The notes under the pieces are model-generated. The model did not search any database, was not told the DNA's origin, and worked only from the letters and a program-made list of their open reading frames with translations. From JBFXDW01 sp050180745 (GTDB taxonomy: Bacteria > Pseudomonadota > Alphaproteobacteria > UBA9219): DNA of 16,757 bases. Below, one piece after another: positions 1 through 6,370 of the stretch (position 1 is the first letter of the stretch; each line of letters begins with the position of its first letter). Location of the stretch: NCBI GenBank assembly GCA_050180745.1, contig JBFXDW010000039.1, forward strand, positions 1-16,757, written 5' to 3'. A program made the translations under genes and the position numbers.

Positions 1-376
1 GGGGGTGTGAACAAAGGGGCGCGGCTCCGGACCATGAGGGGCCCCATAAGGGGCCTCCTAAACATCCGTATAGAAGCGACTGGCGTAATTTTCCTTGAAA
101 ATCATAGACGAAATCAGGAGCAAAGTTTTTGATACTACTTATAAGGGTAGCCCATTTTCTTATATCCGTGAGTTTAGGGCGCTCATCAACCAGAACAGAA
201 TCAAACCATGGCATCAGCGAGGTAAACCCGCGAAAGGCTGGAGCTGTCAAAAGAGCTATATCTGCATGGGGATAATGTGCCCGTATAGAGGCAAAGGCGC
301 GCATGCAGAGCACCAAGTCTCCTAATGCCCCAAGGCGGATCAGGAGGATTTTAGAAGAGCATTCAGGATTCAGCAT
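1..376 (-). CDS. Glycosyltransferase family 9 (LPS heptosyltransferase), 5' part, runs off the window
   Basis: The minus strand is open from the ATG at 376-374 to the window edge and gives 125 residues of a GT9 N-terminal domain. After eight leader residues come a hydrophobic first strand and the family loop (KILLIRLGALGD, residues 9-20), then a helix, a second strand at about 39-45 (ADIALLT), the FDSVLVDERP segment at 58-67 and the VYDFQ segment at 90-94. GT9 enzymes transfer heptose from ADP-heptose to the inner core of lipopolysaccharide on the cytoplasmic face of the inner membrane. I cannot tell WaaC, WaaF or WaaQ type from this half. A TGA lies directly before the ATG, so the start cannot be extended. 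There is no clear Shine-Dalgarno sequence, and the start codon sits inside a 7-bp repeat arm. The gene is divergent from hisS. The family call is from motif recognition; the C-terminal nucleotide-sugar domain is outside the window. Confidence 0.85.
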   Translation of the reverse strand, partial: MLNPECSSKILLIRLGALGDLVLCMRAFASIRAHYPHADIALLTAPAFRGFTSLMPWFDSVLVDERPKLTDIRKWATLISSIKNFAPDFVYDFQGKLRQSLLYGCLGGPLWGPSWSGAAPLCSHP

Positions 377-381
377 TCAGG
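361..381 (-). repeat. Left arm of heptanucleotide repeat (three units)
   Basis: Read on the minus strand this is three consecutive 7-mers, CCTGAAT, GCTGAAT and CCTGAAT. It is the mirror-image partner of the array at 484-525. It overlaps the first codons of the heptosyltransferase: the ATG at 376-374 spans the junction of the first two units. A second ATG made by the third unit (362-360) is out of frame and stops after three codons. Confidence 0.8.
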
Positions 382-501
382 GCGTTTTATTGTTAAGAGT
401 GTTTTTTGATTTCAGAGCGAAATTTCTCTTTGCAATGGTACATGTTGTTTCTTTTTGGGGGAAGAAAGAAACAGGAAGATCCCCTGAATGCTGAATCCTG
501 A
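363..501. repeat. 20-bp perfect inverted repeat flanking a 99-bp spacer
   Basis: Positions 363-382 and 482-501 are exact reverse complements over 20 bp, separated by 99 bp (383-481). The match stops at both ends of the arms. The arms consist of the 7-bp units listed separately. The spacer holds a smaller A+T-rich dyad centred near 420 and the probable promoter region of the leftward heptosyltransferase, but no open frame that looks real. The structure could form a cruciform or hairpin, act as an inversion substrate, or simply be a dispersed repeat family. Confidence 0.8.
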
Positions 502-525
502 CCCCTGACCCCCGATCCCTGAAAA
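484..525 (+). repeat. Right arm of heptanucleotide repeat (six units)
   Basis: Six consecutive 7-mers can be read: CTGAATG, CTGAATC, CTGACCC, CTGACCC, CCGATCC and CTGAAAA. The period is exact and the first two bases are best conserved across units (CT or CC). The array ends just before the predicted hisS promoter. Short tandemly repeated heptamers occur in intergenic DNA of other bacteria; whether this one is a dispersed family in this genome needs the rest of the chromosome. Confidence 0.75.
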
Positions 526-528
526 TAA

Positions 529-558
529 GTGACAGCCTCCCCCTCTCTTGGCTATAAC
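529..558 (+). promoter_or_regulatory. Candidate sigma-70 promoter of hisS
   Basis: GTGACA (529-534) and TATAAC (553-558) are separated by 18 bp. Each hexamer differs from consensus at one position. Transcription would start near 565, leaving a leader of about 33 nt before the hisS ATG. An AGGA ribosome binding site lies at 588-591, 6 nt before the ATG. Confidence 0.5.
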
Positions 559-597
559 TGAATGCCTTATTAATGCTTAACCTTATCAGGATCGAAA

Positions 598-1947
598 ATG
601 TCTATTACAAAGCCTCGTACGCCCGCTGGAACCTTGGAATTGCTGCCGCAGGATCAGGTTGTTTTCCAGCATATGATGGACGTGATTCGGCGCGGTTATG
701 AGCGTTTCGGTTTTGTTCCCGTGGAGACTCCTGCTTTCGAAGTTGCTGATGTGCTGTTAACCAAATCTGGCGGAGAAACCGAAAAACAGGTTTATTTCGT
801 GCAGTCCACGGGGGCTATTCAGCAGGGGCATAAGCCCGATATGGCTCTGCGGTTTGATCTGACGGTGCCTCTGGCGCGTTATGTGGCCATGTATGAACGC
901 GAGCTTGCGTTTCCTTTCCGGCGCTATCAGATGCAGCGCGTTTATCGGGGCGAGAGAGCTCAGCGGGGAAGGTCCCGCGAATTCTATCAATGCGATATTG
1001 ATGTGATCGGTAAGGATACGCTCGACTCGGCTTATGATGCGGAGCTGCCCGCGATTATTGTTCAGATTTTTACCGAACTTGGGATCAAGGGTTTTACAAT
1101 TCACTTCAGCAATCGGAAAGTTTTGCTTGGCCTTTTCCGCGCATGGGGGATTGAGGATTCAGAACAGCAGACCCTTGTTCTTCGCGAGATTGATAAGCTC
1201 GATAAAATCGGCAAAGATGCTGTGAAGGAATCTTTGTCTAAGCTTTCTGTTCCTGCCGATAAGATAGATCGTTTGTTAGAGCTGATCGCGTTGCGTGGTG
1301 ACAAGGATGAGATGTTGGCAGCGCTGGCAGCCATAGACGAAACGGATAGCCTCTTTGTCGAGGGGCGGGATGAGCTAACCCAAATGGTAACAAGCTTGCG
1401 GGCGCTATCTGTTCCCGAAGAGCGTACGCGCATTAACTTGGCGATTGCGCGGGGGCTTGATTACTATACGGGTACAGTTTACGAAACGCTGATTGATGAT
1501 CATCCTGAGTTTGGCAGTGTGTGCTCGGGCGGGCGCTATGAAAATCTAGCAAGCCACTATACGAAGTCAAAGCTCCCAGGCGTAGGCCTCTCGATAGGAC
1601 TGACGCGCCTGTATGAGCAACTGGCGGCGCATAATCTTTTACCAAAGGCCAAAAGCACAGTTGACGCAATGATTGCGCGCGTGGAAGATGGCAAAGATTC
1701 TGCTTATTTGGCGCTGGCGGCCGCCTTGCGGCAACAAGGTTTTGCAATCGAGAACTATATGACCATGGCGACAAAAATGGATAAGCAGTTTAAATATGCC
1801 GATAAAAAAGGTGTGCCGTTTGTGATTGTCATGGGGTCTGATGAAATGGCACGTGGTGTGGTGCAAGTTAAGGATCTTCGCGCACGTGCGCAGGAAGAGG
1901 TTCGCCGTGATGAGCTGGCGGCTTATTTGAAAACGCGTCTTTGGTAA
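598..1947 (+). CDS. hisS: Histidine--tRNA ligase
   Basis: A 449-residue class II aminoacyl-tRNA synthetase that charges tRNA-His with histidine in the cytoplasm. The N-terminal TPAGTLELLP and the helix before VETPAFE belong to the motif 1 region. Motif 2 runs from RVYRGERAQ to REFYQCDIDV (about 113-136). The histidine-specific ARGLDYYTG segment lies in the middle of the catalytic core, and motif 3 is GVGLSIGLTRL. The C-terminal 90 or so residues fit the anticodon-binding domain. Length is normal for the family. The ATG follows AGGA by 6 nt. The motif 2 wording (REFYQCD) differs from the enterobacterial QFHQLG type and resembles eukaryote-like HisRS sequences. The gene ends 3 to 12 nt before the PBP start, so the two are probably co-transcribed. 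Confidence 0.97.
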   Translation: MSITKPRTPAGTLELLPQDQVVFQHMMDVIRRGYERFGFVPVETPAFEVADVLLTKSGGETEKQVYFVQSTGAIQQGHKPDMALRFDLTVPLARYVAMYERELAFPFRRYQMQRVYRGERAQRGRSREFYQCDIDVIGKDTLDSAYDAELPAIIVQIFTELGIKGFTIHFSNRKVLLGLFRAWGIEDSEQQTLVLREIDKLDKIGKDAVKESLSKLSVPADKIDRLLELIALRGDKDEMLAALAAIDETDSLFVEGRDELTQMVTSLRALSVPEERTRINLAIARGLDYYTGTVYETLIDDHPEFGSVCSGGRYENLASHYTKSKLPGVGLSIGLTRLYEQLAAHNLLPKAKSTVDAMIARVEDGKDSAYLALAAALRQQGFAIENYMTMATKMDKQFKYADKKGVPFVIVMGSDEMARGVVQVKDLRARAQEEVRRDELAAYLKTRLW

Positions 1948-1959
1948 GGGTTGGATGCG

Positions 1960-4900
1960 GTGTCGTCTCGTCATCATAAGAAAAAACCGAAAAAGATAAA
2001 CCGTTCAACAACGGTAAGTAAGCCTCGTTCCTATAAGCCTTATCAGATGCGCGTGGTGCAGGCCTTCTGGCTTATTCCTTTGGCGCTTGTGATTGGCTTT
2101 GGCAGTGTGCTTGGTTTTTTAATTGGCGAGGAAGTCAGACATTCAAAGTTTCAGGCCGAATATTTTTCGGATATGGCTCGTGAGGTCCGTTTTTATAGGG
2201 CGAAAGACAAGGCAAGTGATTTTTATGTGCCGCTTGAGGGGCCTTATAATCATAGGTTGGGGTATAGTTTCCTGCCATTCTATATCAAGGCTCTGGAGTC
2301 CGAAGGTTATGAGGTTGTCAGCCAGATGCGGACCTCGCAGCGCTATCAACAGCTTGTAAATGATGGAATTTATCCAATCTATCATCCTAAGACAGTGGCA
2401 GGACTTTTGATTAATGATCGTAAAGCAACTCCGCTTTATAGGGCGCGGTTTCCAAGCCGTGTTTTTCAAGATTTTGAAAGCATCCCGCCGCTTCTGGTTG
2501 ATAGCCTTCTCTTTATCGAAAATAGAGAATTGCTCCGTGAGGGGGAGATAACGCGTAATCCTGCGATTGAATGGGATCGTTTGGCTTATGCAGCGTTTGG
2601 GCAGATGTTAAAGAAAATGGTGCCGAACGTTAATCTGGGCGGAGGAAGTACGCTTGCAACGCAGATTGAGAAGTTTCGTTTCTCTCCGGGCGGACAGACG
2701 GGAAGTCCTATGGAAAAACTGCGTCAGGTTATCTCAGGGAGCTTACGAGTTTATCTTGATGGCACCGATACAAGAAATGCACGAAAGCAAATCGTTCTGG
2801 ATTATTTAAACAGTACCCCTCTAAGCGGACGCGTCGGGTTTGGCGAAGTTAATAGCATTGGGGATGGGCTTTGGGTGTGGTTCGGGCGCGAGCTGGATGA
2901 TGTTCAAAAAACATTGAATTTGCCTGAAGATAATCCGCGCTCTTTGTGGTTTAAGGCTAAGGTCTATCGTGAAGTTCTAGGCCTTATTCTAGCGCAGCGG
3001 CGGCCCTCGCATTATTTGTTGAAGGACAGAAGATCATTAGAGCATCTTATTGATGCTATGCTTGATAAATTGGCGCGGCATGGCGTTATTTCAGAAGCCT
3101 TATGTGATGAGACAAAACATAAGCGTCTTCATTTTTTAAGCAAGGCCCCCTCTTTTCCGCAAGGGTCATTCGTTGATCATAAAGCCAGCAATGCTATGCG
3201 CAATCACTTGTTGTCTTTGTTGGGGCTTAAAGAATTATATGAGCTTGATCGCATTGATTTGACAGCAACCTCAACTCTTGATGCCAAAGCCCAACAAGAA
3301 GTCACAGCGTTTTTGAAGAATATGAGCCAGCCTGATTTTCTAAGAGAGAACGGACTCTATGGCGAATATTTATTGAGCGAAGAGAATGACCCTGCGTTTA
3401 TTCATTGGAGCGTTCTTATTTATGAGAAAACACAGCATGGGAATGTGCTGCGTGTGCAGACAGACAATATAGATGGTCCTCTTGATATGAATGAGGGTGT
3501 TAAGCTTGATCTGGGTTCAACGGCAAAGTTGCGTACTCTTGTGACTTATCTTGAGATCATGGATGAGCTTTATCAGCGCTATAAAGGGGTGTCTTTAGAA
3601 GATCTCCATGAGGTTACAGAACAGACTCCTGATGTGTTGACGTTGTGGGCGATGACATGGCTTGCGGATCGTCCTGATGCTAGTCTTGATGATATGTTAC
3701 AGGCATCTATGGCGCGGCGTTATTCGGCTAATCCCAACGAGTCTTTTTTCACAGGCGGTGGTTCGCATAACTTTGTTAATTTTAACTCTCGCTTTGATCA
3801 TAGCCAGATTGATGTGTGGACGGCTATGCAACAATCGGTCAATCTTGTGCTTATCCGTATGATGCGGGATATTGTGAACTACACGATAGCACAGGGTCCG
3901 CAAACCAAGCAGGAGCTCTTAAGCGATCCTGACAATCCTGCGCGGCGCAAATATTTGGAACGTTTTGCGACGAAGGAAGGAGAGACTTTCCTCAGACGTT
4001 ATATGGCGGCATATGACGGTTTGTCGGCTGAAGAAATTCTTGAGAAAATAAAAAATCGCACACGTAAAAGCGCTCTTGCGCAAACGATTTTATATCGCTC
4101 CCTTTATCCACAAACTTCGTTTGTGGACTATAAGGCGCATATGATGAGCGTTGGTGAGGAGCAAGAGAGCAAATTAGAAAAACTCTTTGCCGATTATCCT
4201 CCTGATCGTTATACGCTTGCGGATCGCGCTTATATAACGGGTCTGAACCCGCTGGAGTTATGGTTGGCGAGCTATAAAGTTCGCAATCCGAAAGTCGATT
4301 CTCATGAAATCATGAAGGTTAGCCGGAAGGTACGGATTCAAAGCTATGCGTGGCTCTTTAAGGGTACGCGGAAATCGGCACAGGATACGCGCATCCGTAT
4401 TTTGCTGGAACGAGATGCCTTTGTACGTATTCAAAGTCGTTGGGCCCGCTTGGGATATCCTTTTGCGCATTTGGTGCCGTCTTTGGCGACATCAATAGGG
4501 ACTTCAGCAGACAAGCCTGCGGCGCTCGCGAAACTGGTCGGGATTTTGGTCAATGATGGTATGGATCGTCCTATGCAAAGGCTCGAGCGTCTGCAGTTTG
4601 CGGTTCATACGCCTTATGAAACGGAAATGCGGTTGAGGACTGATCGGGCGACACGTGTGTTAAGTCCTGAAGTCGCACGCGTTGCACGTGCGGCTATGGT
4701 CGGGGTTGTTGATGCGGGTACGGCGCGGCGCGTGCGGGGCGCTTATGTAAGTGAGGACGGAACACCTTTGATCGTTGGGGCTAAGACGGGTACAGGTGAC
4801 CATCGCTATGAAGAATATAATGCGGCGGGGCATGTGGTTGCCTCACGTGTTGTGAATCGTACGGGCACAATTGTCTTTTTCATCGGGAACCATTTGTTTG

Positions 4901-5229
4901 GGACGGTAACGGCTCATGTTGCGGGGCAGAAGGCGGGGCAGTATAAGTTCACAAGTGCGCTGTCGGCGCAGGTTCTTAAATCTTTGGCGCCTTCTTTGCA
5001 GTCGCTGATTACCCCTAATGGCGTGAAATACCCTCCTGTGATTGAAGAAGAGGAAATGATAGCGTCTCCGGCTAAGGCAGTTGTTCCTGCGAGCGAAGAA
5101 GCTAAGCCGAAACCTGTTGTTGAAAAACCTGTACCGAAACAAATTCCGGTTGCTCATGAGCCTGTCAAAACAGCACCAGCTAGCTTACAGGATTCCTCAC
5201 AAGATATGATGATGGATATCTTGCCGTAG
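1960..5229 (+). CDS. Divergent bifunctional penicillin-binding protein (GT51 transglycosylase plus transpeptidase)
   Basis: A protein of 1089 residues from the GTG at 1960, which has AAGGG at 1946-1950 nine nt upstream. A TTG at 1951 would add three residues but leaves almost no room for that site. A very basic cytoplasmic tail (HHKKKPKK) is followed by one membrane anchor (about 35-57). The GT51 domain shows a probable catalytic Glu (E187, in IENRELL) and GGGSTLATQ (about 227-235), the counterpart of the usual GGSTITQQ, then the NSTPLSG and EVNSIGDGLWVWFG segments. The transpeptidase domain has S520 in GSTAK (SxxK), S626 in SVN (SxN) and K942 in KTGTGD. It should polymerise and cross-link peptidoglycan in the periplasm. 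About 315 residues separate SVN from KTG, far more than in ordinary class A PBPs, so the domain carries a large insertion. The last 65 residues are rich in Pro, Glu and Lys and look disordered. It probably shares a transcript with hisS. Confidence 0.88.
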   Translation: MSSRHHKKKPKKINRSTTVSKPRSYKPYQMRVVQAFWLIPLALVIGFGSVLGFLIGEEVRHSKFQAEYFSDMAREVRFYRAKDKASDFYVPLEGPYNHRLGYSFLPFYIKALESEGYEVVSQMRTSQRYQQLVNDGIYPIYHPKTVAGLLINDRKATPLYRARFPSRVFQDFESIPPLLVDSLLFIENRELLREGEITRNPAIEWDRLAYAAFGQMLKKMVPNVNLGGGSTLATQIEKFRFSPGGQTGSPMEKLRQVISGSLRVYLDGTDTRNARKQIVLDYLNSTPLSGRVGFGEVNSIGDGLWVWFGRELDDVQKTLNLPEDNPRSLWFKAKVYREVLGLILAQRRPSHYLLKDRRSLEHLIDAMLDKLARHGVISEALCDETKHKRLHFLSKAPSFPQGSFVDHKASNAMRNHLLSLLGLKELYELDRIDLTATSTLDAKAQQEVTAFLKNMSQPDFLRENGLYGEYLLSEENDPAFIHWSVLIYEKTQHGNVLRVQTDNIDGPLDMNEGVKLDLGSTAKLRTLVTYLEIMDELYQRYKGVSLEDLHEVTEQTPDVLTLWAMTWLADRPDASLDDMLQASMARRYSANPNESFFTGGGSHNFVNFNSRFDHSQIDVWTAMQQSVNLVLIRMMRDIVNYTIAQGPQTKQELLSDPDNPARRKYLERFATKEGETFLRRYMAAYDGLSAEEILEKIKNRTRKSALAQTILYRSLYPQTSFVDYKAHMMSVGEEQESKLEKLFADYPPDRYTLADRAYITGLNPLELWLASYKVRNPKVDSHEIMKVSRKVRIQSYAWLFKGTRKSAQDTRIRILLERDAFVRIQSRWARLGYPFAHLVPSLATSIGTSADKPAALAKLVGILVNDGMDRPMQRLERLQFAVHTPYETEMRLRTDRATRVLSPEVARVARAAMVGVVDAGTARRVRGAYVSEDGTPLIVGAKTGTGDHRYEEYNAAGHVVASRVVNRTGTIVFFIGNHLFGTVTAHVAGQKAGQYKFTSALSAQVLKSLAPSLQSLITPNGVKYPPVIEEEEMIASPAKAVVPASEEAKPKPVVEKPVPKQIPVAHEPVKTAPASLQDSSQDMMMDILP

Positions 5230-5309
5230 GTGGCTTGGTTGTATAATTGTGCAATAAAATCAATAAATTAATTATTTAGTCATTTTTATTAAGCCGCGTT
5301 ATTCAATGA

Positions 5310-5333
5310 AAGTATTAACATAAAAGTGTTAAC
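5310..5333 (+). repeat. Near-identical 10-bp direct repeat upstream of the M48 gene
   Basis: AAGTATTAAC (5310-5319) and AAGTGTTAAC (5324-5333) differ at one base and are offset by 14 bp. They lie 47-70 bp before the protease start, in the 150-bp spacer after the PBP gene. They may be a tandem operator. The spacer is otherwise A+T-rich and I see no clear rho-independent terminator in it. Confidence 0.45.
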
Positions 5334-5345
5334 TGGAGCCCAAAA

Positions 5346-5393
5346 ATGATAGAAGCGTTACCGGAGAAAGGTTATTGCGATGAGTTATTTTAA
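5346..5393 (+). CDS. Possible 15-codon leader ORF overlapping the M48 start
   Basis: An ATG at 5346 preceded by GGAG (5335-5338) opens a 15-residue frame, MIEALPEKGYCDELF, that ends at a TAA at 5391-5393. The stop lies inside the first codons of the protease gene, in another frame. The overlap could couple the two translations, but a frame this short arises easily by chance. Confidence 0.2.
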   Translation: MIEALPEKGYCDELF

Positions 5394-6282
5394 ACCAGTT
5401 ATTGCTTCTGAACTTAATACATGCAAAAGCTCGCGTTGCGAGAAAAAGAACATGTTGGCAAGCTTTGCTTTGGCTGCGGTCGTAGTTTGTGCTGGCGCGG
5501 TTACGGCTCCTCAATCTGCGAATCTATTGCCGTTTATATTCGTGAGCTATGGTGCGCTAACAGTAAGTCTAATGGCTGCTAGCTCTATTATAACACGATT
5601 TCTGCTGACAAAAAAAGAAGTCGCATCTTGGAATCGTAACAGATACGAAGACCTTCAACGAACTGCAAAAGAATACAGCAATAAACTTGGTTTAAAGAAA
5701 ACACCTCAAATACGCATATGGAGAAAATATGTTTCTATTCTTGGCCCTGCCTCTATACCATTCTGTGGTGTCATCTTTGAAGAAAGCTCGTTCGATAAAT
5801 ACAGTCAAGGACAGCTAAGGGCGATTTGTGGCCATGAGTTAGCTCATGTGAAGAAAAAACATGTGTGGAAGGAGGCTTGTTTAAGTGTTCTTTCCGCAGC
5901 GGGTGTTACCTTAGCTCCTGCACTTTGGCCATCAGTGATACTTTTACCCCGTTTTCTGGCACGTCAAAATGAGTTCCAGGCTGACCGAATTGGTGCTGTT
6001 CTTTCAGAATTTCCCCAACCATTCGCATCTCTATTGAAAGAATACGACAGTGATACTTACATAAAGAGAATGGACGAGTGGCATTCTTCTTCTTTTTCTC
6101 AAAAGGTTGTGAAATGCGCTCTTGCCCCCACGCGTATGATCCTGAGGAGTTGCGGATACTTGTTTTTAGCTTGTCACCCTGCTACAGAACGACGTGTTGA
6201 ACGTTTGGAAAGCATAGGGAACCCGCCTTCAAGATATGAAACTGATTCATTGAAAGCTATGTTTGTTAGATTGGCTTTGTAG
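5380..6282 (+). CDS. M48-family membrane zinc metalloprotease
   Basis: A 300-residue protein of the HtpX/Ste24 (M48) class. The zinc site is HELAH with H152, E153 and H156, and the third ligand is E198 in NEFQADRIG, where D202 is also conserved. A C-terminal HPATERRVERL (about 264-274) matches the HP-x-TEERI signature of the family. Hydrophobic stretches at about 25-70 and 165-195 suggest membrane anchoring with the active site facing the cytoplasm. Members cut misfolded or surplus membrane proteins. The Cys-rich N-terminal segment before the first membrane span (CKSSRCEKK) is unusual. The start is fixed by GGAGAAAGG ending 8 nt upstream. The gene reads as more A+T-rich than its neighbours, though I did not count it. 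It could be an HtpX relative or one of the shorter stand-alone M48 proteins; the substrate is unknown. Confidence 0.88.
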   Translation: MSYFKPVIASELNTCKSSRCEKKNMLASFALAAVVVCAGAVTAPQSANLLPFIFVSYGALTVSLMAASSIITRFLLTKKEVASWNRNRYEDLQRTAKEYSNKLGLKKTPQIRIWRKYVSILGPASIPFCGVIFEESSFDKYSQGQLRAICGHELAHVKKKHVWKEACLSVLSAAGVTLAPALWPSVILLPRFLARQNEFQADRIGAVLSEFPQPFASLLKEYDSDTYIKRMDEWHSSSFSQKVVKCALAPTRMILRSCGYLFLACHPATERRVERLESIGNPPSRYETDSLKAMFVRLAL

Positions 6283-6370
6283 AAACAGCTTTTGGAATTG
6301 TTCCTATTTTTCTCAGAAAAAACAGACAGAATTTCTGAAGCTCCTGTCCATTTTACATAGCCGTATGATC

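Noticed and set aside
38..57. G+C-rich hairpin (GGGGCCCC with GGGGCCTC, loop ATAA)
   Set aside because: It falls within the coding sequence of the heptosyltransferase and has no T-tract, so it is not a terminator.
95..325. 76-codon plus-strand frame starting at a TTG
   Set aside because: It lies opposite the clear GT9 coding frame on the minus strand, has no ribosome site, and its product matches nothing.
303..494. 63-codon plus-strand frame across the repeat arms
   Set aside because: It runs from antisense GT9 sequence through the inverted repeat spacer and ends in the right array; composition and location indicate chance.
6283..6370. Possible terminator between the convergent M48 and parC genes
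   Set aside because: Only short imperfect stems can be drawn and none is followed by a run of T on the right strand.
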